Positions 1 to 8,188 of a stretch of 44,238 nucleotides of DNA are shown one piece after another. A program made the translations under genes and the position numbers. This stretch comes from a virus. Position 1 is the stretch's first letter. Each line of letters starts with the position of its first letter. Below the pieces are notes generated by a model. The model did no database searches. It was not told the origin of the DNA and worked only from the letters and a program-made list of their open reading frames with translations. Where the stretch lies: IMG/VR virus record IMGVR_UViG_3300009159_000114, positions 1-44,238 of that record; one strand, written 5' to 3'.

Positions 1-2
1 AA

Positions 3-149
3 AATGTTCCATTCAGACAAAGACCGAGTTTCGCTCCGTTCTATACTCGTGAGGATATTGATGCTCAAAAATTAAAGTTGGAAAACTTTGATATGAATTT
101 TGTTGAACCTAAATCTTATATTAGTTATGATGAAGGAACGGATGAATAA
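3..149 (+). CDS. C-terminal end of an upstream gene, product unknown
   Basis: This frame is open from the left window edge and stops at TAA 147-149. The 48 visible residues are hydrophilic (RQRPSFAPFYTRED early, EGTDE at the end) and match nothing I recognise. It is chosen over the other two frames because it stays open to a stop that overlaps the next start by 8 bases, a usual phage arrangement. The gene start lies outside the window. Confidence 0.6.
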   Translation, partial: NVPFRQRPSFAPFYTREDIDAQKLKLENFDMNFVEPKSYISYDEGTDE

Positions 150-303
150 ACTTGGAATATTATTATCGGGAATTGTTACCTGTATATTATCAATAATTTT
201 TTTACCTGAATTTGTTATTTACCTTATTGGTTGTTATCAGATTGGTTCTTGGGTTGGACAATTTGTGGAAAAATTAATTGTGAAGGAAGATGAGAAAGAT
301 TAG
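142..303 (+). CDS. Small membrane protein, 53 aa
   Basis: The start at ATG 142 is preferred over in-frame codons at 100 and 130 because it overlaps the upstream stop by only 8 bases and has an AGGA-like stretch before it. The protein has a long hydrophobic stretch (LLSGIVTCILSIIFLPEFVIY) that could form one or two membrane spans, then a charged tail ending KEDEKD. No family is recognised. It is the last gene before a terminator. Confidence 0.55.
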   Translation: MNKLGILLSGIVTCILSIIFLPEFVIYLIGCYQIGSWVGQFVEKLIVKEDEKD

Positions 304-343
304 TCTTAATAAATAACAGATTAATGAGTAACTAATATTTATT

Positions 344-367
344 CCCCACCTTCAAGTGGGGTTTTTT
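344..367 (+). terminator. Rho-independent terminator
   Basis: CCCCAC and GTGGGG form a 6-bp stem around a CTTCAA loop, followed by six T. It ends the unit that includes the small membrane protein. Confidence 0.9.
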
Positions 368-378
368 GTTTTTATATG

Positions 379-388
379 ATATTTATAA
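379..388 (+). promoter_or_regulatory. Putative late promoter element ATATTTATAA
   Basis: The element lies directly after a terminator and 13 bases before the ATG at 402. The same sequence with the same flank (TATGATATTTATAATAAAA) recurs at 1565. Confidence 0.6.
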
Positions 389-401
389 TAAAAATATAAT
401 T

Positions 402-1508
402 ATGAAAAAACTTATTAAACACATTAAAGACTTGTTTAAAAAACAAAAAGTATCTTTAGACCCCAACTCTGTTGAGGGTAAAGTATTAACAGCATTAAAC
501 ACTATCATCCAATCACCGGCAATTCAAGGTATGGAATTTAAAGTGTCATCTAAATGTGATAAAACTTCAGTAATCAACGACATTGAATTTTGTGATGAGG
601 TTTATGTTCACGATAGTTACGAAGAACAAACATTAAATAATACCTGTATTGACGCTTGTAAGGTAACAAGGGACGCAGCTAAAGATATTTGTGATGCCAC
701 AAGAGCAACATGTAATACTGGATGTGATGCAGTTAAGGTTGGTTATGATGCGTGTATTGGTACTTGTGATGTAACAAGACAAGCGTGTAAAGGTGGATGT
801 TCTGCTGTTGATTGGACTTGTAATGGTTGTTGTTCTAAAGGATGTGATTCTGCATCTTCATCTTGTAAATCAGGATGTAATTCAGCGTTCCCATACCAAA
901 GTTGTACAGACGGATGTAATAAAATGTCATCTGATTGTAAATCGGGAGCTGACTCAATGTATAATGTATGTGTTGATGCTTGTGGTTATTTAACAATTAC
1001 AGGTGGTTATTCATTTAGATTATTAAACATTAAAGGTGTTGGGACAATCCAAGTAACTAATGTTTATGATATGGTTCCTAAAGAAAATGAATTAAATGTG
1101 TTTAGTGTTTCTATGGACTTAAACGTTCCACAAGTTATTGCTAACTCTTATTACAAATTATGGCAAGACCCAATTCCTGCAGTTGAGGGGAATTTACCTG
1201 TTGTTGCTACAGACGTTAAAGGAAGTGCTAAGGGTACGTTAACTATTGTTTGTGATGGAAGTGATGAATCAGGGTACTACTTACAGTTAGATTCATTAAC
1301 AATTGAAATCCCAACTAACATCTACGACTCAAATGCTCTTACTCAATTAGTATATGCTCTCGGTATGGAAGTTGAATATGTTACTGGAGGAATTGTTGAT
1401 ATGAACCAAATGTTATTAGATATGGCTAATGGTATGTTGGCTGATGAGGTTATGAAAGTAATTAACGACATTTTAGATGATATGAAAATTGCTGATGCTA
1501 ATTGTTAA
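402..1508 (+). CDS. Cys-rich protein with C-terminal beta-rich domain, 368 aa
   Basis: The start at ATG 402 follows the ATATTTATAA element; an in-frame ATG at 366 overlaps the terminator tail and is rejected. The N-terminus is basic and amphipathic (MKKLIKHIKDLFKKQK). Residues about 85-205 hold more than 20 cysteines in a quasi-repeat of CxxxC pairs spaced 7-11 residues apart (CIDACKVTRDAAKDICDAT is one unit), which suggests a helical, disulfide- or metal-braced rod. The last ~170 residues look beta-rich, with alternating hydrophobic strands and two C-terminal helices. No signal peptide is seen. It forms a monocistronic unit between two terminators. Function is not recognised. Confidence 0.85.
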   Translation: MKKLIKHIKDLFKKQKVSLDPNSVEGKVLTALNTIIQSPAIQGMEFKVSSKCDKTSVINDIEFCDEVYVHDSYEEQTLNNTCIDACKVTRDAAKDICDATRATCNTGCDAVKVGYDACIGTCDVTRQACKGGCSAVDWTCNGCCSKGCDSASSSCKSGCNSAFPYQSCTDGCNKMSSDCKSGADSMYNVCVDACGYLTITGGYSFRLLNIKGVGTIQVTNVYDMVPKENELNVFSVSMDLNVPQVIANSYYKLWQDPIPAVEGNLPVVATDVKGSAKGTLTIVCDGSDESGYYLQLDSLTIEIPTNIYDSNALTQLVYALGMEVEYVTGGIVDMNQMLLDMANGMLADEVMKVINDILDDMKIADANC

Positions 1509-1529
1509 TCACAAAAAATAAAATATAAA

Positions 1530-1554
1530 CCCTACCTCATCGGTGGGGTTTTTT
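1530..1554 (+). terminator. Rho-independent terminator
   Basis: CCCTACC pairs with GGTGGGG around a TCATC loop (7 bp with one T-G pair), followed by TTTTTT. It sits just after the Cys-rich gene. Confidence 0.9.
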
Positions 1555-1564
1555 GTTTTATATG

Positions 1565-1574
1565 ATATTTATAA
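1565..1574 (+). promoter_or_regulatory. Putative late promoter element ATATTTATAA
   Basis: It lies between a terminator and the ATG at 1588, 13 bases upstream of that start, inside the same TATGATATTTATAATAAAA block seen at 379. Confidence 0.6.
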
Positions 1575-1587
1575 TAAAATATAACTT

Positions 1588-1851
1588 ATGAGAAGAACCG
1601 TAACATTAACAGAAAGAGATTTAACAAGACTTATTAATCGTGTAATAAATGAAGACCTTTCAGTTAGAAAAGGTGAATTATATTCAAGTATTAATAAAAT
1701 AATTAATAGAGAATTTGAAGATGTTGAAACATCTGATATTGTTGAGGTATTGAGTAGTATTTTGAGACATCATGAAGGTGAATCATATCGAAAAAAGAAA
1801 GGTATTGGGTACATTACAAAAGATGAGGTGATAAAAAACTTTAAAAAATAA
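1588..1851 (+). CDS. Tagged small protein, 87 aa
   Basis: The N-terminus MRRTVTLTERDLTRLINR followed by VINE is the long form of the leader, with V-N-E as the predicted cut. Residues after it are charged and helical, with FEDVETSDIVEVLSSILRHHE near the middle and a lysine-rich end. The next gene starts 3 bases after the stop, so the two are translated as an operon. No enzymatic domain is recognised. Confidence 0.85.
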   Translation: MRRTVTLTERDLTRLINRVINEDLSVRKGELYSSINKIINREFEDVETSDIVEVLSSILRHHEGESYRKKKGIGYITKDEVIKNFKK

Positions 1852-1854
1852 AAT

Positions 1855-2331
1855 ATGAATAGAAGTTATAGTAAAATCAGACATATACAAGAATCTAATA
1901 TAGTGTTAGAAAATAGATTATTATTTAAAAAAATATTAATAGAATCTGAGAATAAGTTGTTATATGACACAGAATTGTGTAGCTCAATAAATGATGGATT
2001 GGGATTTGCCAGTGAAAATAAAACAATCAAATGGTATGATAGTCATAAAGATAAAGATACTCTTGCATGGTTTTTTAAAAACCCTGACCCAAGAATAAAA
2101 AAACATTTAGATCATATTAATACTAAATGTGTTGGGAATGATGTAGAACTAAAATCTTCTATAGTGGGGTGGTGGTTTGATTTAGCCACTATGTATTGTA
2201 ATGATATGGATGAGACTTATGGTAGGTATTTCAGGGAGTTAGACCGTGACCCAAATTTGTTCAGGGGTTGTCGGTCTTCTGAAATGATTCAAAACGATAA
2301 CATTAAATTTCCAAGCAGACACGGGTATTAA
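1855..2331 (+). CDS. Tagged protein, 158 aa, unknown
   Basis: The N-terminal ~35 residues carry two leader-like stretches, IRHIQES and FKKILIES, each with I/L-x-E. The rest is hydrophilic with four cysteines and several tryptophans (SSIVGWWFDLATMYCND), suggesting a compact folded domain. It follows the 1588 gene with a 3-base gap and has no promoter element of its own. No family is recognised. Confidence 0.8.
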   Translation: MNRSYSKIRHIQESNIVLENRLLFKKILIESENKLLYDTELCSSINDGLGFASENKTIKWYDSHKDKDTLAWFFKNPDPRIKKHLDHINTKCVGNDVELKSSIVGWWFDLATMYCNDMDETYGRYFRELDRDPNLFRGCRSSEMIQNDNIKFPSRHGY

Positions 2332-2335
2332 TAAA

Positions 2336-2362
2336 ATTCTCACCTCATCAGTAAAGTTTTTT
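2336..2362 (+). other. Decayed terminator
   Basis: The stretch reads CTCACCTCATCAGTAAAG then TTTTTT. It matches the terminator at 3179 except for changes that break the stem (CCCCAC to TCTCAC, GTGGGG to GTAAAG). The T tract and downstream TTGTTTTATA are kept. It looks like a copy of the recurring terminator cassette that has lost its hairpin. Confidence 0.6.
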
Positions 2363-2372
2363 GTTTTATAAA

Positions 2373-2381
2373 GTATTTATT
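2373..2381 (+). promoter_or_regulatory. Putative late promoter element GTATTTATT
   Basis: It lies 5 bases before the ATG at 2387 and directly after the decayed terminator. The flank TTTTATAAAGTATTTAT is shared with the element at 4317. Confidence 0.5.
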
Positions 2382-2386
2382 GTTAT

Positions 2387-2683
2387 ATGAAAATAATAAT
2401 AACGGAATCACAGTATAAAAATATTGTTGACAACGATATTCCATTATCATTAAAACGAAGATTTGAGTCGATAAAATTAATGATTCCAAGTATTATAAAA
2501 TATTATGATGTTGACGAATATAATAAGATAGATTTTATTGATGAGGTTCTTCATCAAATATACGATGAAATTGATTATAGAGATATAAATTCTTTTTTTG
2601 ACCATATTAAACCATTATTAAATAATTATATTGGTAATATATACGATAAAAAAACTAACTTAAGATTAAAAAGAAAAAAATAA
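2387..2683 (+). CDS. MKIIITESQ-tagged helical protein, 98 aa
   Basis: The leader MKIIITESQYKNIVDND contains the predicted I-T-E cut. The body has the core of the array module: an LKRRFESIK helix, then a middle helix with DFIDEVLHQIYDEI, then FFDHIKPLL, ending in a basic tail (LRLKRKK). It lacks the PC motif of its relatives. It is the first gene after a promoter element and is followed by the 2687 gene at a 3-base gap. Confidence 0.85.
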   Translation: MKIIITESQYKNIVDNDIPLSLKRRFESIKLMIPSIIKYYDVDEYNKIDFIDEVLHQIYDEIDYRDINSFFDHIKPLLNNYIGNIYDKKTNLRLKRKK

Positions 2684-2686
2684 CAC

Positions 2687-3154
2687 ATGAAAAAAATAAT
2701 AAAACTAACGGAAGAAGGACTAACAAGATTAATAAGACGTGTTATTACCGAAAGTTCTGAAATGGAATCTCAAATAACAGATCTTAGATCAAATTTCCAA
2801 AAAACCAAAGATGGTCCATGTTGGAAACAGGGGATGTGCCCAAAAAGAGATGGTGCTAGTGTAAGTTACACCGAATGTCAACCTTGTCCTGGAGTTTTAG
2901 CCGGAATATTAATACCTTCAGTTGGTATAATTGCCGGATCCATTGCCATGATATCAAGTAATATAAAAGATAGAAAAAAAGAAAAACGAGAAGAAGAATG
3001 GGTAAAAAATAACCCAGAACTTGAGAATAGAGCATTTTTATATTTTAAGGATGGAAGTGTTCAAGCAATAAAAAATGATCCAAGAAGAATTAATGATGAT
3101 ATTATGATTTTAAGTGATATAAAAACTGGATCTTGGACTAAATTATCTAAATAA
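2687..3154 (+). CDS. Tagged protein with a membrane segment, 155 aa
   Basis: The leader MKKIIKLTEEGLTRLIRR continues to VITES, a long-form leader with I-T-E. A Cys-rich stretch follows (CWKQGMCPKRDG, TECQPCPG), then a hydrophobic segment of about 22 residues (VLAGILIPSVGIIAGSIAMI), then a lysine/glutamate-rich helix and a soluble C-terminal domain. If the leader is removed, the product is a single-span membrane protein. The function is unknown. A strong terminator follows. Confidence 0.85.
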   Translation: MKKIIKLTEEGLTRLIRRVITESSEMESQITDLRSNFQKTKDGPCWKQGMCPKRDGASVSYTECQPCPGVLAGILIPSVGIIAGSIAMISSNIKDRKKEKREEEWVKNNPELENRAFLYFKDGSVQAIKNDPRRINDDIMILSDIKTGSWTKLSK

Positions 3155-3178
3155 TTTTAAAAAAATAATTGGATACCA

Positions 3179-3203
3179 CCCCACCTCATCAGTGGGGTTT
3201 TTT
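3179..3203 (+). terminator. Rho-independent terminator
   Basis: CCCCAC and GTGGGG pair around CTCATCA, followed by TTTTTT. It closes the 2387-3154 unit. Confidence 0.9.
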
Positions 3204-3213
3204 GTTTTATGAT

Positions 3214-3223
3214 ATATTTATAA
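3214..3223 (+). promoter_or_regulatory. Putative late promoter element ATATTTATAA
   Basis: It lies between the terminator and the ATG at 3227, with only 3 bases to the start codon. Confidence 0.6.
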
Positions 3224-3226
3224 CAT

Positions 3227-3532
3227 ATGAAAATAATAATAACCGAAGACCAAGATAAACAAATTCTTTCATTTATTCGAAGACTTAGTATTGCCGATAA
3301 CATTATTTCTAGATTAAACCCTGAAGATGTTTGCAGAATATGGTCGAACACAGAAAAGGATGCATTATATTATGCTGATGAGGTTATTTTGGGAATTGTG
3401 TGGGATATTAATCAAACACTTGGGATTAAAAATTCATATCACAATAAAGATATGTATAAATTTTTTGAGGATTATGGTTATTACGATAAACTAAAAAAAT
3501 TTTTTCACAAATCATTTGAATCATGCGAATAA
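3227..3532 (+). CDS. MKIIITEDQ-tagged helical module protein, 101 aa
   Basis: After MKIIITEDQDKQ the protein carries FIRRLSIADNIISRL, then PEDVCRIW, a middle helix with YYADEVILGIVWDI, and an acidic end finishing in CE. This matches the array pattern of paired arginines, a PxxC-like turn, an I/V-rich middle helix and a terminal cysteine. It overlaps the next gene by 10 bases, so the two are probably translationally coupled. Confidence 0.85.
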   Translation: MKIIITEDQDKQILSFIRRLSIADNIISRLNPEDVCRIWSNTEKDALYYADEVILGIVWDINQTLGIKNSYHNKDMYKFFEDYGYYDKLKKFFHKSFESCE

Positions 3533-3891
3533 TCATAACGGAATCCCAAAGTAAAATTCTATGGTTACGTAGGAGATTGAATGACCGTGAATTAATGGAT
3601 CACTTAAAGGATATTGTTATTGAAGGATTTGATTATACCGATCCTTGTAACTACGGAACTTATGATAGTTATAGAATTAATATCGTAAATGATTCCGCAA
3701 TAACATTTATTAATTCATATACTGAACTTTCTGGTGAAGAACAATTATTTTCTGACGAACTTGTGGCTTTTGTTGTTAAGGTAATTGTTAGTAAATATTG
3801 GTCACGAATTGAACGAGAATATAGGGATCGTGATTGTGATGAAGAAGAAGAAGAGGATGATGATAAAACGGAGTGGTGGGTTGATAAATAA
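3523..3891 (+). CDS. MRIIITESQ-tagged helical module protein, 122 aa
   Basis: The start ATG 3523 lies inside the previous gene. The leader MRIIITESQSKILWLRRRL is followed by TDPCNYGTYDSY, the PC-Y signature of the array, then an I/V-rich helix and FVVKVIVSKYWSRIEREY. The C-terminus is strongly acidic (CDEEEEEDDD) and then ends WWVDK. It is the last gene of a two-gene unit. Confidence 0.85.
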   Translation: MRIIITESQSKILWLRRRLNDRELMDHLKDIVIEGFDYTDPCNYGTYDSYRINIVNDSAITFINSYTELSGEEQLFSDELVAFVVKVIVSKYWSRIEREYRDRDCDEEEEEDDDKTEWWVDK

Positions 3892-3931
3892 AAAATATTT
3901 ATAATATAATCAAATATTATTATTTATTGTT

Positions 3932-3941
3932 GTATTTATAA
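3932..3941 (+). promoter_or_regulatory. Putative late promoter element GTATTTATAA
   Basis: It lies 13 bases before the ATG at 3955, with the flank ATAAAATATATATT similar to that at 1565. No hairpin terminator is visible between 3891 and this element. Confidence 0.5.
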
Positions 3942-3954
3942 TAAAATATATATT

Positions 3955-4254
3955 ATGAAAAAAACCATAAGATTAACTGAATCAGATTTATCAAAACTAA
4001 TAAAACGAATTATACAAGAGAGTAACGTAAACGAGGAATTTAGAGGAGGTCTAGCAAGATCAAAAAAGACTGAATTGGTTGATGATGTAATAAATCGTTT
4101 GATTGAATTTGGTGAAGAATATGAAACTAAATTAAGAGAGTTTAATAGTGGTTTTGAAGTTACAAAAATAAAAAGATTAGAACCACCAAGATCAATGGAT
4201 GATATTGAGATACCAAAAGGAGTTAAAATAAGGAGTACGTCGTTTGGATATTAA
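3955..4254 (+). CDS. Tagged small protein, 99 aa
   Basis: The leader MKKTIRLTESDLSKLIKR followed by IIQES is one of the cleanest long-form leaders, with L-T-E and I-Q-E. The remaining ~75 residues are charged, helical at first (DDVINRLIEFGEEYETKLREF) and then extended with proline (EPPRSMDDIEIPKG). It stands alone between a promoter element and a terminator. No domain is recognised. Confidence 0.85.
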   Translation: MKKTIRLTESDLSKLIKRIIQESNVNEEFRGGLARSKKTELVDDVINRLIEFGEEYETKLREFNSGFEVTKIKRLEPPRSMDDIEIPKGVKIRSTSFGY

Positions 4255-4281
4255 TAAACCCTTAAATTTTTTATTGTATGT

Positions 4282-4307
4282 AAGACCACCTTTGGGTGGT
4301 CTTTTTG
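4282..4307 (+). terminator. Rho-independent terminator
   Basis: AAGACCACC pairs with GGTGGTCTT around TTTG (9 bp), followed by a T tract. Confidence 0.9.
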
Positions 4308-4316
4308 TTTTATAAA

Positions 4317-4325
4317 GTATTTATA
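4317..4325 (+). promoter_or_regulatory. Putative late promoter element GTATTTATA
   Basis: It lies 4 bases before the ATG at 4330 and right after a terminator; it heads the gene run that continues to about 5389. Confidence 0.6.
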
Positions 4326-4329
4326 CAAT

Positions 4330-4758
4330 ATGAAAATCATTATAACAAAAAAACAACTAAATATATTAAAAGAATCAAGAATTCACGGTTTAGATCATTT
4401 ATATGATTCTTTAATTTTAAAGTTAAAAGAAATAGAATATATTCCTGGTGAAAATCTTGGATATAATGTTATTAGACGGATAGGTAAGTACTTCCAAGAT
4501 AAAGATCTTATACACGAAATACTAATTAAATCAATATATGACTATATTAATGACCCTGAGATTAAACGTTGGATTGACTGTAAGGAAATGAGTTTTGATG
4601 TTATTTTAGATATTAGTGACAAAATTCTTTACTATTATGAGGATGATTGGAACGCCGACAACGGTACAGAAGAATTGGCAGATATATTTGATCAAATACG
4701 TGATTTTTTATATGTAAAATATGGTGAAATAATTAATGATTTTTGTAAAAATATTTGA
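4330..4758 (+). CDS. MKIIITKKQ-tagged helical protein, 142 aa
   Basis: The leader is a variant: MKIIITKKQLNILKES, in which the E after IIT is K but L-K-E follows. The body is helical and longer than its neighbours, with YDSLILKLKEIEYIPGENLG and a C-terminal FDQIRDFLYVKYGEIINDFC that matches the array's closing helix and cysteine. It may be a diverged member or a 1.5-module version. The next gene starts 2 bases after its stop. Confidence 0.85.
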   Translation: MKIIITKKQLNILKESRIHGLDHLYDSLILKLKEIEYIPGENLGYNVIRRIGKYFQDKDLIHEILIKSIYDYINDPEIKRWIDCKEMSFDVILDISDKILYYYEDDWNADNGTEELADIFDQIRDFLYVKYGEIINDFCKNI

Positions 4759-4760
4759 GT

Positions 4761-5078
4761 ATGAAAATTATAATAACAGAAAATCAAAATTCATTAGCAA
4801 GACGGTACCTAAAAATAATAGATGAGGTATATAATCGTATGGATGAATCTAGTCCTTGTTATTATAGGGATTACCATGAGTTTGACAAATACAAAAGAGA
4901 CTTAATAAGATCCGCAATTGATAATGTGGTAGAAGAAGATAGATTGGAAATTAATCCAAGATTGTGGACAAATTTAAGAAATGAACTTCTTTATATTTTA
5001 AATGATGAAATAAAAAAGTTTTATGATAAATATATTAAAGAAAATTGTCCAGAATATAATGATTCTGATTATCAATAA
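4761..5078 (+). CDS. MKIIITENQ-tagged helical module protein, 105 aa
   Basis: The start is ATG 4761, not the in-frame TTG at 4755. After the leader comes ARRYLKIIDEVYNRMDE, then SSPCYYRDYHEFDKYKRD (the PC-Y signature), a middle helix with LIRSAIDNVV, and a closing IKKFYDKYIKENC. Its stop overlaps the next start by one base (TAATG). Confidence 0.85.
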   Translation: MKIIITENQNSLARRYLKIIDEVYNRMDESSPCYYRDYHEFDKYKRDLIRSAIDNVVEEDRLEINPRLWTNLRNELLYILNDEIKKFYDKYIKENCPEYNDSDYQ

Positions 5079-5389
5079 TGAAAATAATAATAACTGAATC
5101 ACAATATAATTACATAAAAAGGAGGTATTTGGACATACTTCCAATCTTTGAACGAGAACTTAAGGATCAAGTTCCAGCATGGTATAACAATAAATTTGGA
5201 AAAAACGAAGGGTTTGAACGTTATTACGTCACCGTAAAAGATTCGGTTGTAGAATTTATTATGTACGATATCCCAAATTTTTATGATCTTGATGAGGAAA
5301 ATGAGATTGAAATTAGTAAAAAACTATCAAAAGAGTTTGATTTAATATTTTTTGATGAGACTAAAAGATATTATGAAGAAAACAGGTAA
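5078..5389 (+). CDS. MKIIITESQ-tagged helical module protein, 103 aa
   Basis: After MKIIITESQYNY the protein reads KRRYLDILPIFERELKDQVP, then WYNNKFG in place of the PC-Y turn, a VVEFIMYDIPNFYDL middle helix and a closing FDETKRYYEENR. It keeps the module pattern but has lost the cysteines. Translation is coupled to the upstream gene by TAATG. Confidence 0.85.
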   Translation: MKIIITESQYNYIKRRYLDILPIFERELKDQVPAWYNNKFGKNEGFERYYVTVKDSVVEFIMYDIPNFYDLDEENEIEISKKLSKEFDLIFFDETKRYYEENR

Positions 5390-5434
5390 TGGTTACCCTT
5401 GGTAAAAAGACGGGTTAATTTTTGATCTTGTGTT

Positions 5435-5443
5435 ATATTTATC
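5435..5443 (+). promoter_or_regulatory. Putative late promoter element ATATTTATC
   Basis: It lies 4 bases before the ATG at 5448 in a 58-base gap. A weak hairpin (TTACCC with GGGTTAA, near 5393-5418) precedes it and may be a poor terminator. Confidence 0.5.
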
Positions 5444-5447
5444 TAAT

Positions 5448-5783
5448 ATGAAAATTATCATAACTGAATCACAATTTGAGGATCTTTTTTTTAAACGTAG
5501 GTTTGGTCGTATTGATAAACTTGTTGATGAAAAAATGGAGTATTATCCCCCTTGTGATTATACGTATGATCCATTTTATGCGTGGTATGATTACTATGGT
5601 GATGTTCGTAACGCAGTCATATACGAGATGATTGAAAAAGATATAAATTTACCTTGGTCAGAAGAAAATATGGTTAATATTGATGAATTATCTGAAACTA
5701 TGAATGAATGGATGTATGAACCATTCTATGATAAGGTTAGGGAATATTATGATAAGGTTTTAGAGGATGAAGATTGTATATGA
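5448..5783 (+). CDS. MKIIITESQ-tagged helical module protein, 111 aa
   Basis: The start ATG 5448 follows the promoter element; an in-frame codon at 5430 overlaps it and is rejected. The module is clear: KRRFGRIDKLVDEKMEY, PPCDYTYDPFYAWYDYY, VRNAVIYEMIEKDI, and a closing FYDKVREYYDKVLEDEDC. The stop overlaps the next gene's start (ATGA). Confidence 0.85.
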   Translation: MKIIITESQFEDLFFKRRFGRIDKLVDEKMEYYPPCDYTYDPFYAWYDYYGDVRNAVIYEMIEKDINLPWSEENMVNIDELSETMNEWMYEPFYDKVREYYDKVLEDEDCI

Positions 5784-6523
5784 AAATAATTATTACAGAG
5801 GATCAGTACGGACAATTAACAGAAATGATTAAACTTGACATCAAGGTTGGTGATACAATCATGGGAGGTAAGTTTAAAAATAAGAAGGTTGTTGTTAAAA
5901 CTATTGGTAAAAATGATAAAGGAGATATTACAATTAATGGTAAACCATTATTACGATTTAGAATTATAAAAGAAAATAATGAATCTAATAAAGATAATAA
6001 CATACCATCAGCTTTACGTAGAAGAATTAATTTATTTGACCATGAATTAAATACAACATTAAGAGAATCGGATCCTTGTGAGTACTCAAGATTCTCTCAA
6101 TATAAAAGAGGAATTATGAATTACACCTTAACACCTTTTTTATCTGATGAAAATATAAGTTTGGATTCCGATGAAAATTTTTTTGAAATAAGAGATTATC
6201 TATTAAAAATTTTTGAAAATAAAATAAGGTTACATTACGATGCTTATAGTGAAATTCATTGTCCTGACGACCCTGAAATTGTAACTGAATCAAAACCATT
6301 AAAATTTATTAGAAGATACCAAGAACTTAAAGATTGGGTTAGTTCTGACTATGGTTATTTATTGGATCAGGGTAAATCACCATATGAGGCAAGAGAGATA
6401 ACAATAGATCATTCCCCAATGACGTACTTGGATGACCCTGACACACAACTTGAGTGGACAGATAAAAATTTGGATATGTTAAGACGATTCATTGAAAATA
6501 ATTTTGAAGATTTAATTAGTTAA
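5780..6523 (+). CDS. MKIIITEDQ-tagged protein: small beta domain plus helical module, 247 aa
   Basis: The start ATG 5780 overlaps the upstream stop by 4 bases. Residues about 15-60 form a short beta domain of KOW/SH3-like character (KVGDTIMGGKFKNKKVVVKT, then GDITINGKPLLRFRI). Residues about 72-155 are an array module (LRRRINLFDHELNTTLRES, DPCEYSRFSQYKRG, closing IRLHYDAYSEIHC). The last ~90 residues start with KFIRRYQELKDW and may be a decayed second module. It is the most composite member of the array. Confidence 0.85.
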   Translation: MKIIITEDQYGQLTEMIKLDIKVGDTIMGGKFKNKKVVVKTIGKNDKGDITINGKPLLRFRIIKENNESNKDNNIPSALRRRINLFDHELNTTLRESDPCEYSRFSQYKRGIMNYTLTPFLSDENISLDSDENFFEIRDYLLKIFENKIRLHYDAYSEIHCPDDPEIVTESKPLKFIRRYQELKDWVSSDYGYLLDQGKSPYEAREITIDHSPMTYLDDPDTQLEWTDKNLDMLRRFIENNFEDLIS

Positions 6524-6524
6524 T

Positions 6525-6872
6525 ATGAAAATAATAATAACAGAAACACAGAGTAAAACACTTCTTAAAAGATTAAGAAGGATACAGGAAGTTAGAGATA
6601 CTATAGAATATCAAATGGAAGTTCAAGACCCTTGTAATTTTGAGGATGGTGATGAGTACGCCGAGTTTTGTATTGAAGAAGGACTTAGGTTCTTTTATGG
6701 TGATGAAGACTATGAGAGAGAGGATGATATCTTTGCTGATGAGGATGAGAATGAAGATAGTGGTAGAGAAGAGATTACACAATTAATGAACGGTGAGTAC
6801 TACGATGAGTTAGTTTCATTGTGGGAAGAATGGAGTGACGATTGTGACGATGATGATGAAGATGATTTTTAA
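6525..6872 (+). CDS. MKIIITETQ-tagged acidic module protein, 115 aa
   Basis: After MKIIITETQSKTLLKRLRRI the module reads RDTIEYQMEVQDPCNFEDGD. The second half is dominated by Asp and Glu (EDDIFADEDENEDSG) and ends CDDDDEDDF. Its stop is followed after 16 bases by the next start. The extreme negative charge is shared with the 3523, 6889 and 21722 products. Confidence 0.85.
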   Translation: MKIIITETQSKTLLKRLRRIQEVRDTIEYQMEVQDPCNFEDGDEYAEFCIEEGLRFFYGDEDYEREDDIFADEDENEDSGREEITQLMNGEYYDELVSLWEEWSDDCDDDDEDDF

Positions 6873-6888
6873 TATTAAATAAGTTAAA

Positions 6889-7563
<675 letters not shown>

Positions 7564-7564
7564 G

Positions 7565-8167
7565 ATGAAAGTAATAATAACAGAAAATCAACATAAGTTT
7601 ATTAGGCGATATCAAGAAATTGAGGATGGTATTCAGGATTTTATACTAACCCATAAATTAAATGTTATGGACACCTTTGATGGTTTTTTAACTGAAATTT
7701 GTTGGGATGTTGCTCAAGATGTTGTTAGTAAAATGAATATACCTGAAGAAGATTATGTTACGTATAGAAATCAATTAATACGTTTCATAAAAAATAATTT
7801 CTACGAGGAATTAAAAGAGTTTTGGGATAGAAATAATTATTGGGCTGACAGTAAAAACATTAATGAGTCTTACGATAAAATAATCATTCAAAGACGATAT
7901 CAACAAATTAGTGAGTTTATTGATAGAGCTCTTTCACGTTATGATGTTTGTTTATATACTGATGTAATTGATTTTGTGGATCGTGTGATGGATTACACCG
8001 CTGATAATTTATATGAATCTTTATTTAATTACAATTGGGATGATGGAGATGAGTTTTATCAACCTATGTATGATTTTATTTCTGAACACTTTGTAGATAG
8101 AATCCATGAATTCTATGAGGATAGTAAACATTATTGTATAGATGAGGATGGTAATTGGATACATTAA
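7565..8167 (+). CDS. MKVIITENQ-tagged protein with two helical modules, 200 aa
   Basis: The start is 2 bases after the preceding stop. Module one starts FIRRYQEIEDGIQDFI and module two starts IQRRYQQISEFIDRALSRYD with VCLYTDVIDFVDRV. Each has the I/V-rich middle helix and an acidic-aromatic closing helix (EFYEDSKHYC at the C-terminus). It is the last gene of the run before a new promoter element. Confidence 0.85.
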   Translation: MKVIITENQHKFIRRYQEIEDGIQDFILTHKLNVMDTFDGFLTEICWDVAQDVVSKMNIPEEDYVTYRNQLIRFIKNNFYEELKEFWDRNNYWADSKNINESYDKIIIQRRYQQISEFIDRALSRYDVCLYTDVIDFVDRVMDYTADNLYESLFNYNWDDGDEFYQPMYDFISEHFVDRIHEFYEDSKHYCIDEDGNWIH

Positions 8168-8168
8168 T

Positions 8169-8178
8169 ATATTTATAA
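8169..8178 (+). promoter_or_regulatory. Putative late promoter element ATATTTATAA
   Basis: It lies directly after the 7565 stop and 10 bases before the ATG at 8189. Confidence 0.6.
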
Positions 8179-8188
8179 TAAAAAACAC

